NCBI GenBank assembly: GCA_903906325.1
Contig: CAIVJV010000332.1
Location: forward strand, 1-7,335
DNA: 7,335 nucleotides
Direction of reading: 5' to 3'
Source of the DNA: an uncultured Gemmatimonadota bacterium
Lineage (GTDB): Bacteria; Gemmatimonadota; Gemmatimonadetes; Gemmatimonadales; Gemmatimonadaceae
Below are positions 1 through 6,001 of this stretch, one piece after another. Below the pieces are notes generated by a model, which worked only from the letters and a program-made list of their open reading frames with translations, was not told the DNA's origin and ran no database searches. The position numbers and the translations under genes are program-made. The stretch's first letter is position 1, and every line of letters begins with the position of its first letter.

Positions 1-1309
1 AGACAGGGATGCGATGCCCCCACCAGAGTTGGCGCGAGATGTTCCAGTCACGGATCCCCTCGAGCCAGTTGCTGTAGACCTTCTCCCACTTCTCGGGGAG
101 GAGACGGATTGTGCCGTCGCGCACCGCCGCGAGGGCGGGTTCGGCGAGCGGGGCCATCGTCACGAACCACTGCTGCGAGAGGCGTGGCTCGACCACGGTG
201 TCGCAGCGGTAGCAGCGCCGGATGCTGTTGGGGTGCTCCGCGACCTTGACGAGCGCGCCGGCGGCTTCGAGCAGCTCGGCGACCTTCTTGCGCGCCTCGA
301 AGCGGTCGAGTCCGTCGAGGGCCGCGGGGATGCGGCCCGCGGCATCGACCACGGCGCGGATCCGGCCCTCAGCGTCGATCACCACCGGGCGACCGAGTTG
401 GTGTCGCGCCCCGACCTCGAAGTCGTTCGCGTCGTGGGCCGGGGTGATCTTGAGCGCGCCGGTCCCGAAATCCTTCTCCACGTAGGCGTCGGCGATCACC
501 GGGATCCGGATCCCGACCAAGGGGAGGGTCAGCTCCTTCCCGACGAAGTCGGCGTAGCGCTCGTCCTCCGGGTGCACCGCGACCGCCACGTCGGCGAGCA
601 TCGTCTCGGGGCGCGTCGTCGCGATCGTGATCTGCCGCGAGGGGTCGTCGGCGAGCGGATAGGCGATGTGGTAGAGCTTTCCCTGGCTGTCGTGGAACTC
701 CGCCTCTTCGTCTGAGAGCGAGGTCAGGCAGCGTGGGCACCAGTGGATGACGCGATGGCCCCGGTAGACGAGCCCTTTCTCGTAGAGGCGGACGAAGGCC
801 TCGCGCACGGCCGTGGAGAGGGCGGGGGAGAAGGTGTAGGCGGTCCGAGACCAGTCGGCGGAGGCGCCGATCGCCCGGAGCTGGCGGAGGATCGTCCCCC
901 CGGTCTCCTCGACGAAGGCCTCGGTGCGCTTCACGAAGGCCTCGCGCCCTAGGTCGAAGCGGGTCTTCCCCTCCTTGGCGAGCTGCTTCTCGACCACGTT
1001 CTGCGTGGCGATCCCCGCGTGGTCGGTCCCCGGGAGCCAGAGCGCCTCGTCTCCCGACATCCGGCGCCACCGGACGATCACATCCTGCACCGTATTGTTG
1101 AGCCCATGCCCCACATGGAGCACCGCCGTCACGTTCGGCGGGGGGATCAGGACGGTGAAGGGATCGCGGTCGCCGCCGCAGCGGGTCGTCCGGTCGGCAT
1201 CGGCCCGGAAGAGGCCGGCCCCGTCCCATGCCGCGCTCAGTTCGCGTTCGGCGGTCGAGAAGTCGAAGTGGGTGGGGAAGTCGGGTGGGGCGGACGGGGA
1301 CTCGGACAT
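1..1309 (-). CDS. valS: Valyl-tRNA synthetase, N-terminal half (partial, runs off left edge)
   Basis: Cytoplasmic class I synthetase that charges tRNA-Val with valine using ATP and hydrolyses mischarged Thr-tRNA-Val. The 436 visible residues are about half of the usual 850-950. Seen in order: the PPPNVTAVLHVGH block at residues 56-68, with the HIGH-type signature HVGH at 65-68; LPGTDHAG at 92-99; a CPRC pair at 191-194; the editing-domain blocks ATTRPETMLADVAVAVHPED (230-249) and GTGALKITPAHDANDFEVG (282-300); a second CxxC pair, CYRC, at 366-369; and WNISRQLWWGHRIP near the edge. The two Cys pairs match the zinc-binding pairs of Thermus-type ValRS. The KMSKS loop, anticodon-binding domain and C-terminal coiled coil lie outside the window. 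The start is firm on the upstream side: an in-frame TAG lies four codons upstream (1319-1321) with no start codon between. It is divergent from thrS. No frameshift is seen. Confidence 0.97.
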   Translation of the reverse strand, partial: MSESPSAPPDFPTHFDFSTAERELSAAWDGAGLFRADADRTTRCGGDRDPFTVLIPPPNVTAVLHVGHGLNNTVQDVIVRWRRMSGDEALWLPGTDHAGIATQNVVEKQLAKEGKTRFDLGREAFVKRTEAFVEETGGTILRQLRAIGASADWSRTAYTFSPALSTAVREAFVRLYEKGLVYRGHRVIHWCPRCLTSLSDEEAEFHDSQGKLYHIAYPLADDPSRQITIATTRPETMLADVAVAVHPEDERYADFVGKELTLPLVGIRIPVIADAYVEKDFGTGALKITPAHDANDFEVGARHQLGRPVVIDAEGRIRAVVDAAGRIPAALDGLDRFEARKKVAELLEAAGALVKVAEHPNSIRRCYRCDTVVEPRLSQQWFVTMAPLAEPALAAVRDGTIRLLPEKWEKVYSNWLEGIRDWNISRQLWWGHRIPV

Positions 1310-1315
1310 CCCCGA

Positions 1316-1344
1316 AAGCTAGCCGCTCCGAGGGGGCGCATCCA
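1316..1344 (-). promoter_or_regulatory. Putative valS promoter giving a leaderless mRNA
   Basis: On the minus strand a TAGCTT hexamer (plus coordinates 1316-1321) fits the TAnnnT form of a -10 box. A weak -35-like TGGATG (1339-1344) sits 17 nt upstream. Only 6 nt separate the -10 box from the A of the valS ATG at 1309, so the predicted start point falls on the start codon itself. There is no room for a ribosome binding site. The same 13-bp sequence faces thrS on the other strand. The -10 call is moderately supported; the -35 call is weak. Confidence 0.5.
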
Positions 1345-1369
1345 CGCGCCGCGCATGAGGTTGGCGTGG

Positions 1370-1398
1370 TTGGCCCCCCTGTACCGGGCGGCTAGCTT
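1370..1398 (+). promoter_or_regulatory. Putative thrS promoter, near-leaderless
   Basis: A -35-like TTGGCC (1370-1375) is followed by a 17-nt spacer and a TAGCTT -10 element (1393-1398). The thrS ATG begins 9 nt after the -10 box, so transcription would start about 0-3 nt before it. No Shine-Dalgarno sequence precedes the ATG; the intervening bases are C-rich. This space cannot hold a T-box leader or an E. coli-style thrS operator hairpin. It is probably also the main promoter for the genes downstream of thrS, since I see no other convincing promoter before 7164. Confidence 0.55.
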
Positions 1399-1407
1399 TC
1401 CCCCGAT

Positions 1408-3363
1408 ATGGTCGACGCCGCCCCCTTCCTCCTGACCCTCCCTGACGGGGCGACCCGCGAGGTCGCCCCCGGCACCCTGGCCCGCGATGTCGTCGCCACC
1501 ATCGGGCCGCGACTCCTCCAGGCGGCGATCGCCGTCGCGGTGGAGGGGGAGGTGCAGGACCTGATGACCCCGATCCGCCAGAGCGGGAGCTTCCAGGTCA
1601 TCACCGAGAAGGACCCGAGGGCCCTCGCCGTCCTGCGGCATTCCGGGGCGCACATCCTGGCGACCGCGGTCCGCCGCCTGCGCCCCGACGCCCATATCGG
1701 CTTCGGCCCCGCCATCGACGACGGCTTCTACTATGACTTCGAGGTCGAGAAGCCCTTCACCCCCGAGGATCTCGAGGCGTTCGAGGCGGAGATGCGGAAG
1801 GTCGTCGCGGAGGCCTTCCCCTTCGTGCGCGCCGAGGTGTCGCAGGCCGAGGCCAAGCGCGTCTTCGCCGACGATCCCCTCAAGTTGGAGCGCCTCGCGG
1901 ACTTCGAGGGGTCGGACGAGATCATCTCGACCTACACCGACGGCCCCTTCACCGATCTCTGCCGGGGCCCGCACGTCCCCGACACCTCGTACCTAAAGCA
2001 CTTCAAGCTCCTCTCCGCCGCGGGCGCCTATTGGCGCGGGGACGAGAAGCGGCAGATGCTCCAGCGCATCTACGCCACCGCCTTCTTTAAGAAGGACGAG
2101 CTTGAGGGGCATCTCCATCGGCTCGAGGAGGCGCGCAAGCGCGACCACCGGGTGGTGGGGAAGCAGCTCGATCTCTTCCACTTCTTCACGCACGCCCCTG
2201 GAGCGGCCTTCTGGACGCCGAAGGGGACGCAGCTCTGGAACACCCTCGAAGCCTTCATCCGGGAGCGGCAGCAGGAGCGCTTCCTCGAGATCAAGACCCC
2301 GCTCCTCTATCACAAGCGGCTCTGGGAGCAGTCGGGGCATTGGGGGAAGTACAAGGAGAACATGTTCCTCGTCCTCGACAACGAGACGGGGGAGCACGAT
2401 TTCTCGCTCAAGCCGATGAACTGCCCCTCGCACCATCTGTACTTCGGCTCCGACAAGCACTCGTATCGCGAGTTGCCCAAGCGGTTCGTGACCTTCGATG
2501 CGCTGCATCGCAATGAGATCTCCGGCGCGCTCTCCGGGCTCACGCGCGTGCGCCAGTTCTCGCAGGACGATTGTCACGTCTATCTGCGTGAGGATCAGAT
2601 CGCGGAGGAGGTCTCGTTCCTCATGCGCTTCATCCTCGAGTATTACGACACCTTCGGGCTCGAGGCGCGACTCAAGTTCGCCACGCGGCCGGAGCAGCGG
2701 ATCGGGTCGGACGAACTCTGGGACCGCGCGGAAGGCGCGCTCCGAGCGGCGCTGGACGCCACGGGCCGCCCCTACGAGATGAAGCCCGGCGATGGCGCCT
2801 TCTACGGCCCCAAGATCGACTTCGACGTGCTCGATTCGATCGGGCGCGCCTGGCAGCTCGGGACGATCCAACTCGACTACAACGCCCCCGAACGCTTCGA
2901 CCTCACCTACACCGGCGAGGACAACGCCGCGCATCGGCCGGTGGTGATCCACCGCGCCGTCAGCGGGTCGTTCGAGCGCTTCCTCGCGATCCTCATCGAG
3001 CACTTCGCGGGCGCCTTCCCGGTCTGGCTCGCGCCGGAGCAGGTGCGCGTCCTCCCGATCTCCGACGAGGTGCTCCCCTACGCCGAGCAGGTGACGGCCG
3101 CCCTCAAGGGCGCCGGGGTCCGGGCGCATCTCGATGCGCGCAGTGACACGCTCAACTACCGGATCCGCGACGGCGAGCTCCAGAAGACGCCGTACATGCT
3201 CGTCTTGGGCAAGCGCGAGGCGGAGGCGGGGCAGGTCGCCGTCCGCGTGCGCGGTGCCGGCAAGAAGCAGGAGGTCGTCGCGCTCGAGGCCTTCGTGGCA
3301 CGGGTGACCGAGGAGATCCGCACCCGCGCCCTGACCCCCTCCTCCGCAGGCGCCGAGGGATGA
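1408..3363 (+). CDS. thrS: Threonyl-tRNA synthetase
   Basis: Class II synthetase that activates threonine with ATP, charges tRNA-Thr, and deacylates Ser-tRNA-Thr. The 651 residues are full length for the family (about 640). Domains in order: N-terminal TGS domain (about 5-67); second N-terminal editing domain with the metal-site pairs H78xxxH82 and C185xxxH189 (in CRGPH); catalytic core (about 250-535); C-terminal anticodon-binding domain (about 543-640). Visible active-site residues are the zinc ligands C339 (MNCPSH), H390 (QDDCH) and H515 (VIHRAVSG), motif 2 R368-E370 in HRNEISGALSGLTRVR, and motif 3 arginine R524 in GSFERF. An in-frame TAG at 1393-1395, with no start codon after it, fixes ATG 1408 as the most upstream possible start. 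There is no ribosome binding site, consistent with near-leaderless translation. Its stop overlaps the next gene as ATGA. Confidence 0.98.
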   Translation: MVDAAPFLLTLPDGATREVAPGTLARDVVATIGPRLLQAAIAVAVEGEVQDLMTPIRQSGSFQVITEKDPRALAVLRHSGAHILATAVRRLRPDAHIGFGPAIDDGFYYDFEVEKPFTPEDLEAFEAEMRKVVAEAFPFVRAEVSQAEAKRVFADDPLKLERLADFEGSDEIISTYTDGPFTDLCRGPHVPDTSYLKHFKLLSAAGAYWRGDEKRQMLQRIYATAFFKKDELEGHLHRLEEARKRDHRVVGKQLDLFHFFTHAPGAAFWTPKGTQLWNTLEAFIRERQQERFLEIKTPLLYHKRLWEQSGHWGKYKENMFLVLDNETGEHDFSLKPMNCPSHHLYFGSDKHSYRELPKRFVTFDALHRNEISGALSGLTRVRQFSQDDCHVYLREDQIAEEVSFLMRFILEYYDTFGLEARLKFATRPEQRIGSDELWDRAEGALRAALDATGRPYEMKPGDGAFYGPKIDFDVLDSIGRAWQLGTIQLDYNAPERFDLTYTGEDNAAHRPVVIHRAVSGSFERFLAILIEHFAGAFPVWLAPEQVRVLPISDEVLPYAEQVTAALKGAGVRAHLDARSDTLNYRIRDGELQKTPYMLVLGKREAEAGQVAVRVRGAGKKQEVVALEAFVARVTEEIRTRALTPSSAGAEG

Positions 3364-3851
3364 GGGCGGCCTGCCTCGGGCTGATGCTCGTCGCGGCGGT
3401 CGCGGAGGCGCAACAGCAGCCCACGCCGCGCCTCGAGCCCGCGCGCGTGGCGGGCCAGGTGGTCGTGGGGGCCTACGCCGGGATCGGCGGATTCATCGTC
3501 GGGCGCTATGTCGGCGAGGAGCTCGTCCAGCGCCTGGGGAGCGAGCATGAGCCGACGATCCGACGCGTCGGGTTCGCCGCGGGCACGATCGGCGGCGGGC
3601 TCGCCACCGCCGGTGTGGTCTATGGGATCGGGAGCCTCGGCGACCAGTCCGGCGACTTCGATGCGACGGCGCTTGGCGCCGGCGTCGGCTTCGCCGCCTC
3701 GATGGCGCTCGCCCGCCTCCTGCTCGGGCCCGAGCTCGATCCCCCCTCAGGGATGCGCACGACGGCACGGTGGGCGACCGCCAACCTGATCGCGCTCCTC
3801 CCCGCCATCGGGGCATCGGTCGGATTCAACGCGACGCGGCGCGCGCCCTGA
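3360..3851 (+). CDS. Secreted or membrane glycine-zipper protein of unknown function
   Basis: A 163-residue protein I do not recognise. The N-terminus looks like a short signal peptide: R2, a hydrophobic stretch 3-15, and an AEA box at 15-17 followed by QQQ, suggesting cleavage after residue 17. The mature part has Gly/Ala-rich hydrophobic segments near 31-52, 69-91, 104-122 and 137-155. Two contain GxxxGxxxG zippers (G44-G48-G52 and G71-G75-G79). Between them are charged or polar linkers, e.g. GEELVQRLGSEHEPTIRR. This suits a small envelope protein with close helix packing, or a short beta-structured outer-membrane protein. No catalytic motif or lipobox is visible. The ATG overlaps the thrS stop (ATGA), implying translational coupling; only GAGGG directly abutting the start resembles a ribosome site. 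Base composition matches its neighbours. It is probably real, given the signal peptide, operon position and lack of competing frames. Confidence 0.8.
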   Translation: MRAACLGLMLVAAVAEAQQQPTPRLEPARVAGQVVVGAYAGIGGFIVGRYVGEELVQRLGSEHEPTIRRVGFAAGTIGGGLATAGVVYGIGSLGDQSGDFDATALGAGVGFAASMALARLLLGPELDPPSGMRTTARWATANLIALLPAIGASVGFNATRRAP

Positions 3852-3875
3852 CGCATCTCCTCATTCCCCCCAGCC

Positions 3876-3882
3876 GGTGATC
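3876..3882 (+). promoter_or_regulatory. Shine-Dalgarno-like site for the thiolase gene
   Basis: GGTGATC ends 5 nt before the ATG at 3888. It matches the downstream part of the full anti-SD complement (AAGGAGGTGATC) rather than the usual GGAGG core, which is unusual but pairs over 7 nt. The surrounding 36-nt gap (3852-3887) shows no promoter or hairpin, so the gene is probably read from the upstream transcript. Confidence 0.45.
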
Positions 3883-3887
3883 CTCTG

Positions 3888-5102
3888 ATGTCCAGTGAGC
3901 GTACCCCCGTCATCGTGAGCGCGGCTCGCACCCCGATCGGTCGGTTCCTCGGCGGGTTGAGTCCGCTGCAGGCCGCCGACCTCGGTGCCATCGCGATCCG
4001 CGCCGCCGTCCAGCGTGCGGGCGTCGATGCCGCGGCGATCGGCGAGGTGGTGATGGGCCACGTGTTGCAGGGCGGGGCGGGGCAGGCCCCCGCGCGTCAG
4101 GCGATGCTGAAGGCGGGGATCCCCGGGACGGTGCCGGCGGTCACCATCAACAAGGTTTGTGGCTCTGGCCTGCAGGCGGTGATGATGGCGGCGCAGGCGA
4201 TCCGTGCGGGGGATGAGCAGCTCCTGGTCGCGGGCGGGCAGGAGTCGATGTCCAATGCGCCGCACTATGTGCGGGGGATGCGCACGGGCGTGAAGTTCGG
4301 GGCGCAGACGATGGCCGATGGGCTCATCTCCGACGGGCTCTGGTGCGCGTTCTACGACCGGCACATGGGGGGGCACGCCGAGTACACGGCGAAGAAGGCG
4401 GGGATCACCCGCGCGCGGCAGGACGCCTTCGCCTATCGCTCGCATCAGCTCGCGGTCGAGGCGATCAAGGCGGGGCGTTTCACCGATGAGATCGTCCCGG
4501 TCGAGATCCCCGGGAAGAAGGGGCCGACGGTGGTCAGCGTGGATGAGTCGCCGCGCGCCGATACGTCCATCGAGGCACTCGGCGCGCTCAAGCCCGCCTT
4601 CGCGAAGGACGCGCCGAAGGAGATGACGGCCGCCGAGCTCACGGTGACGGCGGGGAACGCGCCCGGATTGAACGATGGGGGCGCCGCCCTCGTCGTCGCC
4701 TCGGAGGCGTATGCCAAGGCGCATGGGCTCCCGATCCTCGCCCGCATCACCGGCTATGCCTCCGGCGGCGGGGACCCAAAGGATCTCTTCTTCGCGCCGA
4801 TCGTCGCCGTGCGGAACCTCATGGCGAAGACGGGGGCGTCCATCGGGGACTACGACCTGATCGAGGCCAACGAGGCCTTCGCCTCGCAGGCGCTCGCCGA
4901 CGGGGATGCGCTCGGGTGGGACGAGGCGCGCGTGAACGTGCACGGCGGCGCGATCGCGCTCGGGCATCCGATCGGCGCGAGTGGGGCGCGGATCCTCGTG
5001 ACCCTCGTGCACGCGCTCACGCAGCATGGGAAGTCGACCGGGCTCGCGACGCTCTGCCTCGGTGGCGGGAACGCGGTGGCCCTCAGTGTGGAGATGGTCT
5101 GA
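3888..5102 (+). CDS. Acetyl-CoA acetyltransferase (thiolase family)
   Basis: Cytoplasmic thiolase that either cleaves acetoacetyl-CoA (or another 3-ketoacyl-CoA) with CoA or condenses two acetyl-CoA. At 404 residues it fits the family (about 390-405). The nucleophile C91 lies in NKVCGSGLQA. The second half carries NEAF (328-331), GHPIGASGAR with catalytic H360, and the acid/base C390 in CLGGGNA, so the Cys-His-Cys set and the NEAF asparagine are all present. The block before GHP reads NVHGG where the Zoogloea enzyme has NVNGG, a variant I believe also occurs in other thiolases. The gene is followed at once by a 3-hydroxyacyl-CoA dehydrogenase (TGATG overlap) and then an acyl-CoA dehydrogenase, the same order as mmgA-mmgB-mmgC in Bacillus. 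This supports a role in short-chain or branched-chain acyl-CoA turnover. Chain-length preference and direction cannot be read from sequence. Confidence 0.95.
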   Translation: MSSERTPVIVSAARTPIGRFLGGLSPLQAADLGAIAIRAAVQRAGVDAAAIGEVVMGHVLQGGAGQAPARQAMLKAGIPGTVPAVTINKVCGSGLQAVMMAAQAIRAGDEQLLVAGGQESMSNAPHYVRGMRTGVKFGAQTMADGLISDGLWCAFYDRHMGGHAEYTAKKAGITRARQDAFAYRSHQLAVEAIKAGRFTDEIVPVEIPGKKGPTVVSVDESPRADTSIEALGALKPAFAKDAPKEMTAAELTVTAGNAPGLNDGGAALVVASEAYAKAHGLPILARITGYASGGGDPKDLFFAPIVAVRNLMAKTGASIGDYDLIEANEAFASQALADGDALGWDEARVNVHGGAIALGHPIGASGARILVTLVHALTQHGKSTGLATLCLGGGNAVALSVEMV

Positions 5103-5965
5103 TGACGATGCCTGCGGATCGGTTCGCCGTGGTCGGCGCGGGGCAGATGGGGAACGGGATCGCGCATGTCTGCGCGATGCAGGGGTTCCCGGTGACGTTG
5201 ATCGACGTCTCGGCCGACGCGCTCACCAAGGCGCTCGCGACGATCGGGGGGAACCTCGACCGTCAGGTGAAGAAAGGAACGATCGACGAGGCGGCGAAGG
5301 CCGCGACGCTCGGGCGCATCACCACCGCGACCTCGCTCGAGGCGGTGAAGGGCGCGACGGTGATCGTCGAGGCGGCGACCGAGCGGAAGGAGCTCAAGTT
5401 CCAGATCTTCCGCGAGCTCGACCGGCACGCCGACGCCGGCGCGATCCTCGCGACGAACACGAGCTCGATCTCCATCACCGAGATCGCCGCCGTGACGACG
5501 CGCCCGGAGCAGGTGATCGGGATGCACTTCATGAACCCCGTCCCGGTGATGCAGCTCGTGGAGGTGATCCGCGGGCAGGCCACCACCGACGCGGTCAACT
5601 CGCGCACCGTGGAGCTCTCCAAGGCGCTCGGGAAGATCCCCGTCGAGGCCAATGATTTCCCGGGCTTCCTCGCGAACCGGATCCTCATGCCGATGATCAA
5701 CGAGGCCTGCTACGCCGTCATGGAAGGGGTAGGGACCCCCGAGGCGGTCGATCAGGTGATGAAGCTCGGGATGAATCATCCGATGGGGCCACTCACCCTC
5801 GCCGACTTCATCGGGCTCGATACCTGCGTGGCGATCCTCGAGGTCCTCCACGAGGGACTCGGCGATCCCAAGTATCGTCCCTGTCCGCTTCTCAAGCGGT
5901 ATGTGGCGGCCGGCTGGTACGGCCGGAAGGCGGGGCGCGGGTTCTACGACTATCGGAAGGCGTAA
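5102..5965 (+). CDS. hbd: 3-hydroxybutyryl-CoA dehydrogenase
   Basis: NAD-dependent oxidoreductase that interconverts 3-hydroxybutyryl-CoA (and other short 3-hydroxyacyl-CoAs) and acetoacetyl-CoA. The 287 residues match the stand-alone family (about 280-290). The N-terminal Rossmann fold has the glycine motif VGAGQMG (11-17) and D35 at the end of strand two, which favours NAD over NADP. Catalytic residues align with human short-chain HAD spacing: S121 in NTSS, H142 in MHFMNPVP, E154 in QLVEV and N192 in PGFLANR. The C-terminal dimerisation domain holds NHPMGPLTLADFIGLD and ends in GRKAGRGFYDY. The reading frame stays open upstream to 4916, but that part overlaps the thiolase. ATG 5102 is preferred because it shares a base with the thiolase stop (TGATG) and has GGAG at 5090-5093 with 8-nt spacing. 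ATG 5108 is a weaker alternative. It probably accepts product from, or supplies substrate to, the adjacent thiolase. Confidence 0.95.
   Translation: MTMPADRFAVVGAGQMGNGIAHVCAMQGFPVTLIDVSADALTKALATIGGNLDRQVKKGTIDEAAKAATLGRITTATSLEAVKGATVIVEAATERKELKFQIFRELDRHADAGAILATNTSSISITEIAAVTTRPEQVIGMHFMNPVPVMQLVEVIRGQATTDAVNSRTVELSKALGKIPVEANDFPGFLANRILMPMINEACYAVMEGVGTPEAVDQVMKLGMNHPMGPLTLADFIGLDTCVAILEVLHEGLGDPKYRPCPLLKRYVAAGWYGRKAGRGFYDYRKA
5955..5960 (+). promoter_or_regulatory. Shine-Dalgarno site placed for a mini-ORF before the acyl-CoA dehydrogenase
   Basis: GGAAGG lies inside the last codons of the preceding dehydrogenase gene. It is 8 nt from ATG 5969, 13 nt from GTG 5974 and 40 nt from ATG 6001. 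Its spacing is ideal for the short ORF at 5969 and poor for both possible starts of the acyl-CoA dehydrogenase. Confidence 0.4.
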
Positions 5966-5968
5966 GCG

Positions 5969-6001
5969 ATGCGGTGCCTTCCCCCTGTGCGGACCCGCTG
6001 A
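5969..6001 (+). CDS. Possible 10-codon leader peptide coupled to the acyl-CoA dehydrogenase
   Basis: An ATG at 5969 opens a frame coding MRCLPPVRTR and ends in TGA (5999-6001), whose last base is the A of the acyl-CoA dehydrogenase ATG. It has a well-spaced GGAAGG, while the long gene has no ribosome site of its own. The likely role, if translated, is to bring ribosomes to the TGATG junction for re-initiation. The peptide has an internal Pro-Pro and three Arg. It is too short for coding statistics, so chance is a serious alternative, as is true initiation at GTG 5974. Confidence 0.3.
   Translation: MRCLPPVRTR

Larger units (their letters stand above)
1314..1400. repeat. 13-bp perfect inverted repeat framing the valS/thrS spacer
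   Basis: The left arm GAAAGCTAGCCGC at 1314-1326 is the exact reverse complement of the right arm GCGGCTAGCTTTC at 1388-1400, with 61 bp between them. Each arm contains the palindrome GCTAGC and the TAGCTT element next to the gene it faces. The simplest reading is a pair of matched core promoters rather than an RNA hairpin, because the arms lie at opposite ends of divergent transcription units. A shared operator recognised by one regulator is possible but unproven. Confidence 0.8.

Noticed and set aside
2..10. GACAGGGAT at the left edge resembling the reverse complement of part of the heptamer array near 7200
   Set aside because: It encodes part of the conserved valS block GHRIPV and has no CCTGNNN periodicity; a short chance match.
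14..715. Plus-strand 233-codon open frame near the left edge
   Set aside because: It is antisense to valS, which is intact and conserved there.
369..1229. Minus-strand 286-codon open frame inside valS
   Set aside because: It is out of frame with valS, and its translation is Arg/Pro-rich. The true valS frame is open from 1309 to the edge and shows all expected motifs.
1310..1407. T-box riboswitch or thrS-type autoregulatory leader
   Set aside because: There are only 98 bp between the divergent starts, no T-box sequence, and the predicted transcription starts leave essentially no leader.
1993..3129. Long antisense open frame opposite thrS (378 codons)
   Set aside because: It lies fully within a clearly conserved thrS, is Arg/Glu/Leu-rich without recognisable motifs, and is a usual by-product of GC-rich codon bias.
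3861..5027. Long antisense open frame opposite the thiolase (388 codons)
   Set aside because: Low-complexity Arg/His/Gly-rich translation without motifs, shadowing a thiolase with all catalytic residues.
4916..5101. Upstream extension of the 3-hydroxybutyryl-CoA dehydrogenase frame
   Set aside because: The extra 62 residues are Arg/Ala-rich, overlap the conserved thiolase C-terminus, and precede the normal Rossmann-fold start; ATG 5102 has a good ribosome site.
4850..5851. Antisense open frame opposite the 3-hydroxybutyryl-CoA dehydrogenase (333 codons)
   Set aside because: Same pattern of shadow coding; the plus-strand dehydrogenase has every active-site residue at family spacing.
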